Assembly: GCA_035559775.1 (NCBI GenBank)
Contig: DATMAU010000028.1
Coordinates: 69,465-133,464, forward strand
DNA from: AG1 sp035559775
GTDB lineage: Archaea; Thermoproteota; Thermoprotei_A; Sulfolobales; AG1
Direction of reading: 5' to 3'
Length of the DNA stretch: 64,000 nucleotides
Shown: positions 26,194-34,900 of the stretch, piece by piece
Numbering within the stretch: position 1 is the first letter of the stretch
How the letters are laid out: each line of letters opens with the position of its first letter
Notes under the pieces: generated by a model
What the model was told of the DNA's origin: nothing
Seen by the model: the letters and a program-made list of their open reading frames with translations, nothing else
Database searches by the model: none
Position numbers and translations under genes: made by a program

Positions 26194-26667
26194 GAGTATC
26201 TTTTCAGCAGCCTCTAGGGGTAGGGAGAGGTATCTGAGATCCCTCTTGGGGACTCTGAGGATATGAAAACTAGTCCCGTCAGGTAGCCATACGATATTTA
26301 TACCAAGGATCCTTGCTGGGAATAGGAGTTGTGAGGCTATGCTTTTAAGATCCCTAGAGGATCCGTTGATAACCCTTACCTTAGCGTTAAGACTCTCACT
26401 AAGGTGTCTCGAGATCCTTTGATATATATCGTAGGGAACATCGCCCGTCCTCTGTATAAGGATAACTATAGAGTCCCTAAACCTATATGCCTTCACATAG
26501 CTTAGGTTCTGCATATACTTCTTCAGATCCTGGTTCTCCTCAAGATCTATCAAGCTCCTCATAACCTCTATCTCGAACTCCTCAACCACGCCCGAGGAGA
26601 CTAGACGCTCACACCTAGGGCAGAGAATCCCTGTCTTCACACACACGTGATCCAGGGGGAGCCTCAA
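26152..26667 (-). CDS. Archaeal KH-domain RNA-binding protein (NusA-related annotation)
   Basis: About 171 residues. A zinc-finger-like start (Cys-Val-Lys-Thr-Gly-Ile-Leu-Cys-Pro-Arg-Cys) is followed by an acidic helix, a KH-like region (Val-Pro-Tyr-Asp-Ile-Tyr-Gln-Arg-Ile-Ser-Arg-His-Leu) and a conserved C-terminal Leu-Gly-Ile-Asn-x-Val-Trp-Leu-Pro-Asp-Gly segment. This matches an archaeal family annotated as a NusA-like elongation factor; its role is unproven. The open frame extends to 26757 but adds a Val/Leu-rich stretch, so I prefer the TTG at 26665-26667. The 3' end overlaps truD. Confidence 0.7.
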   Translation of the reverse strand: MRLPLDHVCVKTGILCPRCERLVSSGVVEEFEIEVMRSLIDLEENQDLKKYMQNLSYVKAYRFRDSIVILIQRTGDVPYDIYQRISRHLSESLNAKVRVINGSSRDLKSIASQLLFPARILGINIVWLPDGTSFHILRVPKRDLRYLSLPLEAAEKILSMIAGSEVQIRGE

Positions 26668-26992
26668 TAGCAACACCACTACTACTAGGAGCACTAATTC
26701 ATAGATACTTTGGACGCTTTTAAACGAAGCACGCTCTAGGACTTCTACCTTAAACAATTAGCTTATAAAACAGACATCCTGGATATCATACCCAGCCTAA
26801 AGCCTATACTTGATATAGCTTTTCGTTGTCTCGAACATTTTCTCGAAACCGTATTGCGAGCTATTCTAGCGGTACCATGAAACCACAGGGATCTTGGGGA
26901 TCCTTAGGGCCATGTTGAGGTCTATCGATATAGGAGAGTATTAAAAACATCAATAAAGTTTCTTTGGCTAAGAAACCTGAATCCTCTATATA

Positions 26993-27895
26993 TCAGGGAC
27001 TCTCTGGGTCAGAACCTATATCTTTTCTCCTCAGTCTATATAGCTTTCCCTTTCCAGGACCCTCGAACTCCTCAACAACGCCCTCTTCGATCAGTTTTCG
27101 CAGTTTTTTCCAGGTGTTTTGCTTTGGTATGTTGAGAGTCTTAGAGATCATCGAGAGCGACATACCCCTAGGATTCTTTGAGAGCAGTTGTACTATCTCT
27201 TTCTCTATATCTCTTCCTCTGAGTCTAGATCTAGCTATTGATAAGAGCTTTACCGATATACCACCCATCAACACTCCGATAGCTAAGAGGATTATTGAAT
27301 AGACTAGATCGCTATATTTATTGCTGCTATCCATCCGCTCCTGCTGAATTGTCTGTGTAGGTATGATCCTACCGGTGATATGTATAACGCTAGTCGTGTT
27401 AAATTCGAAAACATAGCCCCCATCGTCAGACATAGAGATCCTTACGGGGTCGGGTTTTGCTGATATGTTTGCAACATAATATGGAAACCAGATCTTCTTT
27501 ATAACAACAGCAGTACCATTAACCAGCAGGGGCGGTATGACAGCTTCTAGAGAGTCGTTATAAATAGTCATCATCGGTATTGCTACACACGTAACAATAC
27601 TGAAAGCCCCACTGATCTTGGCTACATATGTTGATGCCGCGACCTGGTGAACCTTAGCATCTCCGTTGGAAGAACATATAACTATGGAACCCGGGATCCT
27701 TATCTCAAGCTCTGCAAGACCTTCACGCCGGCTCGTGTCTATATAGTATTTTATCAGAGGTATCTCAAACCTAGCATCAACCTCTATGTCACCTACTCTC
27801 TGAGCGTATAATGATCCCGTGAACCCCGTAAGTATAACTTGTAGCATAAATAGTGAGAGCATTGAAAGCAACGTATGAGGTAATCTTGGCGTCAA
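26993..27895 (-). CDS. Membrane protein with external domain and cytoplasmic winged helix
   Basis: 300 residues. Signal peptide or anchor at about 10-31; an extracytoplasmic, beta-rich domain to about 195 with several sequons; a membrane segment at about 200-222; then a winged helix (about 230-292) with MarR-like Ser-Leu-Ser-Met-Ile-Ser-Lys-Thr-Leu-Asn and a Gly-Pro-Gly-Lys-Gly wing. This looks like a one-component transmembrane regulator sensing something outside. It overlaps the upstream M20 peptidase gene by 4 bp, which suggests it responds to peptides or to that enzyme's products. Confidence 0.72.
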   Translation of the reverse strand: MTPRLPHTLLSMLSLFMLQVILTGFTGSLYAQRVGDIEVDARFEIPLIKYYIDTSRREGLAELEIRIPGSIVICSSNGDAKVHQVAASTYVAKISGAFSIVTCVAIPMMTIYNDSLEAVIPPLLVNGTAVVIKKIWFPYYVANISAKPDPVRISMSDDGGYVFEFNTTSVIHITGRIIPTQTIQQERMDSSNKYSDLVYSIILLAIGVLMGGISVKLLSIARSRLRGRDIEKEIVQLLSKNPRGMSLSMISKTLNIPKQNTWKKLRKLIEEGVVEEFEGPGKGKLYRLRRKDIGSDPESP

Positions 27896-29268
27896 GACCT
27901 TTTCTCACCGAGCATGGAAACCCCTAGGAGGAGATATGCTGTATATCTAGCTATACCTGGTATGGTGTCTATTGTTATATACTCGTTCGGTGCATGAGCC
28001 CTCCCACCATGCCCAGGGCCTGTGGCTATCATTGGGATGCCTATCCTTCTTGTGAAGAGATAGCTCGGCGCAGATCCTGGGATTATTGGTATTATATAGG
28101 GTTTGAGCCCCATATCGCTATAGGCTTTTCTAGCTATATCGACATATGGGGATCTAGGGTCTGTCTTGCTCCATGTGTATGCGTCCATGACCCTTATCTC
28201 AACCAGATCTGATAGTCCAAGCCTTTTAACAAGACCCCTCACCCCCTCGATCACGTCCTCGGGCTCTATGTTTGGAACAAGCCTGAAGTCAAGCCTCATA
28301 ACCGCCTCGCCAGGGGTTATGGTCTTGGTTCCAGGGCCTGTGTAGCCTGAGGAAAAGCCATCTATATTAACGGTTGGTTTGAAGTGGACAGCAATATACC
28401 AGTCCCTCCCCCTAAGCCTTGGTCTCTGAACCCCGTAGAGTTCCAAGAGCTCCTCGAGGGGTGTAGCCTCTTCGATGTCGCTCAGGTATTTGAGATCCTC
28501 TTCCGTTGGTCCTACGGTCTTCTCCTCGAGCCATGGTATCCTGGGCCCCTCAAGTGGATCTATGAGGTGCGATGCTATCCTTGCCAGCACAGCTGCTGGG
28601 TTGTAGAGACCCCTGCTATAACTGCTATGGACATCATATTTAGAGACCCTACACCTAAGCTCTATAAAAACTATCCCCCTATTACCCAGTATTATTGTCG
28701 GTTTACCCCTAATCCTTTCGGAGGGGAATGGGAAGTAGGCTAGATCGGCTTTCTTTAACTCTGAGAGCTTGTCTTCAACAAGCTTTGGCATTGAGGGGCT
28801 TCCAAGCTCCTCCTCACCATCTAGGATGAAGATCAGGTTTACTGGGAGCTTATCTATTCTAGCTAGGATCTCGATGCCGAGGAGGCTGCTCATCAACGCG
28901 CCTTTGGTGTTGAAAGCACCCCTAGCTATGATCCTGTCGCCAACGATTCTAGCTTCGAAGGGGGGCGCCTCCCAAAGCTCTAACGGTTCTACAGGCTGGA
29001 CATCGTACATGTTATAGATAATAACGGTTCTCTCAGCACCGACGTCTAATACACCATATACTATAGGATGCCCACCATACCTTAGGAGAGAGGCTCTAGC
29101 CCCAAGTCTATTCTCAAGCCACTCTTTAAGGTAAGAGGCTGTCTCCTCAATACCCTCGCCACTCCCCGATATGCTGGGCATTCTAAGGAATCTTCTAACC
29201 TCTTCAACCAGATCGTTTTTCTTCTTATTAACGCTATCATCGATCATAGCACGAAGATCCCTGGACAT
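27892..29268 (-). CDS. M20 family metallopeptidase (ArgE/DapE/CPG2-like)
   Basis: About 458 residues. It has the di-zinc pattern of M20 enzymes: Tyr-Asn-Met-Tyr-Asp-Val-Gln-Pro-Val in place of the usual His-x-Asp motif, Asp-Gly-Glu-Glu-Glu-Leu-Gly-Ser-Pro for the catalytic Glu pair, a dimerisation domain with His-Ser-Ser-Tyr-Ser, and late Gly-His-Gly-Gly-Arg-Ala-His-Ala-Pro-Asn-Glu. The first metal ligand, normally His, is Asn here, as in some cytosolic nonspecific dipeptidase relatives. Substrates are dipeptides or acylated amino acids. I use the ATG at 29268 because GGTGTGG precedes it. Confidence 0.88.
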   Translation of the reverse strand: MSRDLRAMIDDSVNKKKNDLVEEVRRFLRMPSISGSGEGIEETASYLKEWLENRLGARASLLRYGGHPIVYGVLDVGAERTVIIYNMYDVQPVEPLELWEAPPFEARIVGDRIIARGAFNTKGALMSSLLGIEILARIDKLPVNLIFILDGEEELGSPSMPKLVEDKLSELKKADLAYFPFPSERIRGKPTIILGNRGIVFIELRCRVSKYDVHSSYSRGLYNPAAVLARIASHLIDPLEGPRIPWLEEKTVGPTEEDLKYLSDIEEATPLEELLELYGVQRPRLRGRDWYIAVHFKPTVNIDGFSSGYTGPGTKTITPGEAVMRLDFRLVPNIEPEDVIEGVRGLVKRLGLSDLVEIRVMDAYTWSKTDPRSPYVDIARKAYSDMGLKPYIIPIIPGSAPSYLFTRRIGIPMIATGPGHGGRAHAPNEYITIDTIPGIARYTAYLLLGVSMLGEKRS

Positions 29269-29398
29269 AGAACCACACCAAGAATATTGTGAAAGGGCTA
29301 TATAATAAAGCAAACCACTATAAGCATAGCTACGGTCTCCCTCCTGCCAGGTAAAAAATATAAGTATGCCCTCAATTGAGAGAAATATGTGGGTTTAG

Positions 29399-30694
29399 GT
29401 GTCTAGAAGCTCGTTCGACCAGGCAGTGGCTCTCGCCGTTCTATTATTCCTGATCTCGGCGTTGATCCTTAGGGCTAGAAAGCCCGGGATCCCCGTGTGG
29501 TCTATAATGGCCATGACCTCCTTCATAATCGTTGTAAGCGGTATTGTACCTATAGATGAGCTCGGCTCAGTCATAGATCTCAACGTCATCCTTTTCCTAG
29601 TAGGCATGTTCAGCCTTGTATCGCTTGCAGAGTCCTCAGGACTCCTTGGAGCAATCGCGTCTAGATTTATATCAAGGTCCAGGAGTGTCTCTCCGCTTAT
29701 CTACGCCTCATCAATTCTCTTCGGACTTTTATCAGCAGTGGCTGTTAATGATACCATAGCACTTATGGGCCCTCCTATAGCGTTCTCTATAGCCAGGACA
29801 GCTGGGATCAATCCTGAGGCTATGTTTCTTCTCCTTGCCTTCTCAATAACCATAGGGTCTGTCATGACGCCTATAGGTAATCCCCAGAATGTCCTAATAG
29901 CTATACAGTCTGGTATGAGCGCACCGTTTATCCAGTTCATGAAATACCTAGCCATACCGACACTGGTTAACCTCCTCCTAACGGCCTATATAGTTAAAAA
30001 GATCTATGGGATAGGATCCCCAAGGCTTGAGCTATCAGCAGTCCCTAGAGAGGAGATCATCGATAGGAGGGACGCGATACTAGCCGGGATAGGGCTTATC
30101 GCAGTGATCTCCTCCCTCGTGATCAACGATATTCTGGAACTCGCCGGGCTCCCCCATATAAAGGAGAGGGGTTTTATACCATTCATCATAGCGGCAGGGA
30201 TCTATATGCTCTCGAGCAACCCTAGGAGAACACTTGCAGGTGTGGACTGGGGAACCATTGTCTTCTTCATAACAATGTTCATAACCATGGAGGGTATATG
30301 GAGGAGCGGGATCCTCCTACCCCTCTTATCAATAGTGCTTCCAGAGAAGCTTGGCGAGATCCACGGGATACTCTCTATCTCGCTCCTCTCGCTAGCACTC
30401 AGCCAGGTTCTTAGCAACGTACCCTTCACAAGGCTATTCATACAATATATGCATCAACTAGGCTACAGCGGGGCTGATACATCAAGCTGGATAGCCCTAG
30501 CCATGGCATCAACCATAGCTGGGAACCTCACCCTCCTTGGGGCCGCGTCAAACATGATAATCCTCGAGGCGCTTGAGACCAGGATGGGGGTTACTATCTC
30601 TTTCATCAGGTTCGCCAAGATAGGCTGTATAGTGACGGCTGCAAACATAGCGATCTACATACCATTTATACTTGTAATCAATACACTCCTATAG
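29399..30694 (+). CDS. ArsB/NhaD-superfamily ion transporter
   Basis: 431 residues, about 11-12 membrane segments. Family signatures are the Val-Asn-Asp-Thr-Ile-Ala-Leu-Met-Gly-Pro-Pro motif (near 115), Met-Thr-Pro-Ile-Gly-Asn-Pro-Gln-Asn (near 157), and a second inverted-repeat motif Asn-Leu-Thr-Leu-Leu-Gly-Ala-Ala-Ser-Asn near the C-terminus. The superfamily includes arsenite pumps, Na+/H+ antiporters and dicarboxylate carriers; the substrate cannot be told from sequence. GTG start. Confidence 0.85.
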   Translation: MSRSSFDQAVALAVLLFLISALILRARKPGIPVWSIMAMTSFIIVVSGIVPIDELGSVIDLNVILFLVGMFSLVSLAESSGLLGAIASRFISRSRSVSPLIYASSILFGLLSAVAVNDTIALMGPPIAFSIARTAGINPEAMFLLLAFSITIGSVMTPIGNPQNVLIAIQSGMSAPFIQFMKYLAIPTLVNLLLTAYIVKKIYGIGSPRLELSAVPREEIIDRRDAILAGIGLIAVISSLVINDILELAGLPHIKERGFIPFIIAAGIYMLSSNPRRTLAGVDWGTIVFFITMFITMEGIWRSGILLPLLSIVLPEKLGEIHGILSISLLSLALSQVLSNVPFTRLFIQYMHQLGYSGADTSSWIALAMASTIAGNLTLLGAASNMIILEALETRMGVTISFIRFAKIGCIVTAANIAIYIPFILVINTLL

Positions 30695-30764
30695 ATAACC
30701 AGATCCTAGTGATAATAACTATCTATTTATTAGCCCAGTAGCTCTCAACATAGCAGGAGACACT

Positions 30765-31052
30765 ATGGCTGGCGAGATAACTTTGAGCACGATAGCGGAT
30801 GCTATTATAAGCGCCTATAACTGGCTAACAAACTTCCTAACACAGATCCTCCAGCAAACAATACTCAAGGATAACCCATCAATAGCACAGGACTACGGGT
30901 CTGCGATAGCTATGCTAGTATCACTCACAGCAATCTATATACTCCTCGTGCTAGTATCAGCATTTAAGAAAATCCTGGGAATAATACTAGCCCTGGGATG
31001 GGTTCTCCTAATAGTAGCATTGATCATGAGGGCCTTCTCAAGCACAGGATAA
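30765..31052 (+). CDS. Small two-helix membrane protein
   Basis: 95 residues, not recognised. An amphipathic N-terminal helix is followed by two adjacent membrane segments (about 47-66 and 69-89). AGGAG sits about 6 nt before the ATG, and a TATA-like CTATTTATTA lies about 40 bp upstream, so it has its own promoter. A T-rich stretch at about 31063-31071 may be its terminator. Confidence 0.65.
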   Translation: MAGEITLSTIADAIISAYNWLTNFLTQILQQTILKDNPSIAQDYGSAIAMLVSLTAIYILLVLVSAFKKILGIILALGWVLLIVALIMRAFSSTG

Positions 31053-31175
31053 CCGGGCTGTTTTCTTTTTGATATGCATAGGGAGGATTAATAGGTTTTG
31101 GAATTTTTATGGGTATTGAAGCATGCCCGAAAGCTACCTTCCCCGCCAACACCCAGGGGTATTTATAAGCCTTGA

Positions 31176-31415
31176 AAGATATTGCCCTCGGTGTGGGTCT
31201 CCCCACACAGGTCTCGGGCGGTGATGGGAGCAGCGCTCCAAGCCATCCGGGGCAGAGCTAGATGGGAGCCACGTGCCGTTCGGCTCGACGGCCGCCCATG
31301 ACCCTGCAGGGCTAGAGGCCCTGCAGGCTGAGGTGGAAGTCCCTGGATAAGACCATAGAATGAAAATAAAGTGATTGGAATGAACATCCAGGGACAAACG
31401 GAAAACATAAGGGTA
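31176..31415 (+). repeat. Dispersed structured repeat, copy A
   Basis: This segment aligns over about 230 bp with copy B (54254-54510, opposite orientation). Shared blocks include GGGTCTCCCCACACA, GATGGGAGCAGCGCTCCAAG and ATTGGAATGAACATCCAGGG. Hairpins: GTGTGGG with its partner near 31191-31208, GGAG/CTCC, and a 10-bp stem with 5-nt loop at 31303-31327. In copy B the same position holds a 12-bp stem of different sequence, so pairing is conserved rather than sequence. It lies 55 bp upstream of tRNA-Ser. Open frames across it exist in both copies but differ in length and are unlikely genes. Confidence 0.75.
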
Positions 31416-31469
31416 GAGCGGAAACCCTCGAGATAAAGTTAATAAAGCTAGACGCATAGATAAGATAGG

Positions 31470-31553
31470 GCCGGGGTCGCCTAGCCTGGTAGGGCGCCGG
31501 CCTGCTAAGCCGGTGGGGGAAACCCCGCGCGGGTTCAAATCCCGCCCCCGGCG
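31470..31553 (+). tRNA. tRNA-Ser (anticodon GCT)
   Basis: Acceptor GCCGGGG pairs with CCCCGGC. The anticodon stem CCGGC/GCCGG holds loop CTGCTAA, anticodon GCT. A long variable arm (GGGG/CCCC type) marks it as class II. The T stem GCGGG/CCCGC encloses TTCAAAT. Discriminator G at 31553 is followed by an encoded CCA at 31554-31556. No intron. Confidence 0.97.
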
Positions 31554-31689
31554 CCAGGCCGTAGATTCAGTGCTTCAAGATCCATGGATATCCATAACCA
31601 GAGGCTGGCTGCTTGCTGATATTCGTAGAAGATCCGTATATGTTTTTAACTATATATCGATCTCAGTACAGATTCTGGATTATAGTAGA

Positions 31690-31860
31690 AGCATGATACA
31701 AACCACCGGAGAATGATCTATTAGTAGATGGAAGCCCATATAGTAGGGCTAGCAGCAACCATAACCCGTAGGAAAAGAGATCCCTGCGAACTAGGTGAAG
31801 ATCCCTAGATATAGAGAGCATCAACAAAACCAAGCAATGATCACACATAATGGAATGATC
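31690..31860 (+). repeat. Dispersed structured repeat, decayed copy C
   Basis: It matches copies A/B in short blocks: TAGATGGAAGCCC versus TAGATGGGAGCC, CAGCAACCATAACCC versus the Pro-coding block before the hairpin, and AAGATCCCTAGATATAG versus AAGTCCCTAGATACGA. The variable hairpin is present as CGTAGG/CCTGCG at 31767-31788. The 5' half is lost. It ends directly at the promoter of the giant surface-protein gene. Confidence 0.55.
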
Positions 31861-31896
31861 GGGTTTGCAGATAACTGCAAGCCCGGAATATATAAT
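31861..31896 (+). promoter_or_regulatory. Palindromic operator abutting a TATA box, giant surface-protein gene
   Basis: Half-site GGGTTTGCAG, 4-nt spacer ATAA, then CTGCAAGCCC (one mismatch), followed at once by the TATA element GGAATATATAAT. The predicted start, about 26 bp on, falls just before GTG 31920 / ATG 31926, so the mRNA is nearly leaderless. The same 36-bp module, preceded in both places by AATGATC, lies before the HtrA-like gene at 63436-63471. A dimeric regulator bound here would touch the factor-B recognition site. Confidence 0.75.
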
Positions 31897-31919
31897 GCCG
31901 CTAACTTTCCTGCCCCGAG

Positions 31920-34900
31920 GTGGTTATGGTGAGTTTGGCTAGTGCGAGGCCCAAGATCTTCTCTATAGTCTTTCTAGCCCTCCTAGTAACATCCTTCTCA
32001 TATAACCTGGGCTTTGCAACCATATCAGCAGCAGACTCACTCATAAAAGAAACCCTGAGAGTTAGAAAAGAGGTTATAATACCCCTAGGAAGAGAATCAT
32101 ACAAACCACTCGACTACATCCACAGAACACTACTCTACCTAGAAGACCCACCTAGAAACATATCATCCCTACTAGGAATAATAGGCAAACAAGACCCCGA
32201 GGGTAAAAGACTGGGATGGGATCTAGCAATACCCCTCAAAGACAGAAAATTCATAATAATAAGAGCCGAGATCCTTGAAAACAAATGCTACATATATTAT
32301 ATCCTCTACAACGACTACACAGACGAGGTCGAGAGAAGCTATATATACCAAGCAGACCCAGTACTATGCTCCTACGACTATGGCTATTATGGAAGTAGTA
32401 AAGATAGAGCTGGGTTATCGTATGTCGTGCTAAACAACTATACCGTGGCTTTGATAACCAGGATGCCGGCTTTTGTAGGGGTTGTAAAGCCTAGCTGGAA
32501 TAACGACCCTGAATTCAAAAGGTATTTTAACGAGCGTAGCGTCTTCGTGGTATTCAGAGTGGGTGATGAGAATCCAGGTGCTAGGGTCATTATTCCAGGG
32601 TATCTTTGGGACGCGTATGGTACTCGTTCAGGCACGGCTAACGAGAACATATATTACTCCAGCCAGCTCGGCTACTCAGCCATATCTGTTGCTACTTTAT
32701 CCCCCTATATATGGATAGATACTTATTACTATGTCGATGTGGTCTCGAGCGTGGGGGCGGATCCGTCAGAGGCTAGAAGACATGCAGGTGTGGGTCTCTT
32801 CAGGGTTTATGATAACCTGGACATCAAAATAGATCTTTTCAGGCTTGTTAGAGAAGACACACAGGAGTTTAGAGGCAAAGTTGTGAGGACTAGTGATGGT
32901 GGCTACTTACTAGTTGGCGGTGGCGAGGGTGATTCGAGTAGGTGTAGGTTCTATGCTGCTAAGATCAACAGCTCCATGAAGCTTGAATGGCTTAGAAACT
33001 ACTATGTGAATCTAACAGCATACTACGAGGATCTGATGGATATAGCTTCAAAGACCTGGGGCAATAATAGCGAGGTATACCGCCTTGCCAACAGAACCTA
33101 CCAAGAGATCCTCAAGCTCCCTCCAAGTGCGAGGGCTAAGCTGTGCGGCAGCTTCCTGTTCGAAGAAGGCGCAATACAACGCACATTGATCCCGGCGGAT
33201 GTAAACCTTCCCCACGTCTCAGAGGTTAGAGGGAGTAATGGATCTATACTGGGGTATTTGATAGGCACCAAGCTAGGCGGGACACCATATGGTTTCGGGA
33301 CATATCCTGAGGGATATTATTATGGATATGCAGCCTTCATGCTAGATCCCAGAGGCAATGTGGTCTGGAATGTTCTTCTAAGCAATGCTGCGGGAGGCCA
33401 GGCTTATTATCTGGAGAGGTTGGGTAGCGATCTGGCTGTGATGGGTATCACGGGAGGTACTGCCTATGGTCCCTATGGCCAGTTCGGCTTGATCAATCTG
33501 AGCAGCGGTGTTTTCACATCATCATGGTATGATCCTGCTGTATGGGATTCTATTGATTTCAGGGCTGCTGCCTCAATGATCCTTTGGGGCTATGGTAGGG
33601 CTGTTGAGACCGAGGATGGTGATGGCTATCTATACACAGATCTCGGTGAATGGCGGTTTAACGATATTTTTAGTGGTCATGGTCTTGAGGTTGGCTATGC
33701 TAGGAAGAGCGATCTACTAGCGATCTTCTCAAACGTGAAGAGCTTCTCCTTCAAGAAATGGGTTTTGAGCGAAGAGATCCCTGAAAACATAGCCAACATA
33801 AGTGTCAGGAGCTACAGCCCCTTAGTAGTCGGGGAGGATGGTGCCACAATACCCAACACATCGTATAAAATAACACTATCCAACCCCAATATATTGAAGA
33901 TAAAACACCTAGGAGGAGGCTTCAAACTAGAATCTATATTCAGATACCCACAATACCTCATGCCAGGCTATGGGAGCTTCAGATCCCTCCCAACAGGGGC
34001 TAATATAGATACTAGGGATAGCACTATTGGTGGCGGTGCTCTTACCGGGGCTTCCAGCCTATTCCTAACAATAGTAGATCTAGGATCTGTTAAGGTGGGA
34101 GACGAGATCACCTATAAGATCGAGGGTATAAAGCTAACCAAGCTAGGCAGACCATTATCAGAAAAAATACTCTCGGGAGGTTTTAGAGATATACAATACT
34201 CTTCCGAGGGCTTCATAATCCTTGGAGGAAACCTCTCAAAAGCGGGGTATAAGGAGAGATTTATCTTCGAGGTAAAGCTAAAACCAAACGCAGCAGGACC
34301 AAGAGCCTACACAGTAAGACTCCCAGCCGAGAACCTCTACCCACCAAACAACCCCAGCGAAGAAAGTCCGGTAACAGTATTATACGGCTATAGGATCCTG
34401 TTTATGGGACAGGTAACAAACTATGTAGCTATAACCAACTATAGCTCATATAACGTCAGCATAAAATATGCTGTCTCAACAGCAATAACAAGCCCCCCAT
34501 CAATAGCAAGGGTAGGCGTACCAACACCATATAACTTCTACATAACAAACATAGGCAACATAGAAGCAGTATTTATATACGCATTCCTAATGCCATTCTA
34601 CATAAGAGCCCAGAGCGTCCTAGGAGCAGACCTATCCATGATACCAAGAGATGCTGAAGATGGCGACATGGTTGCACTGGCAGCAATCAAAATACCTCCA
34701 GGAGGTATGAGAACAATCCAGGTCATAGCAGTAGCACCAAGCAGCTATATATATGAATTCAACCCCAACGGATCCTGGAGAGGCTTCTCAATATCAATCA
34801 GCGGTGCAGGCTTCGCAAACGGCTACAACCCACTCCCAGTCCAAGTAGCAACCCTACCCCCAGATCTGTGGAACAACCTAACAAAGAAGTATGGAAACAA

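Noticed and set aside
28384..28743. 119-codon plus-strand frame inside the M20 peptidase gene
   Set aside because: An antisense shadow of a gene with clear metal-binding motifs.
31134..31538. 134-codon minus-strand frame across repeat copy A, with a similar plus-strand frame at 54195-54575 in copy B
   Set aside because: Similarity of the translations follows from the shared DNA repeat. The frames have different ends, no ribosome binding site, and the hairpin arms vary in ways that favour base pairing over protein.
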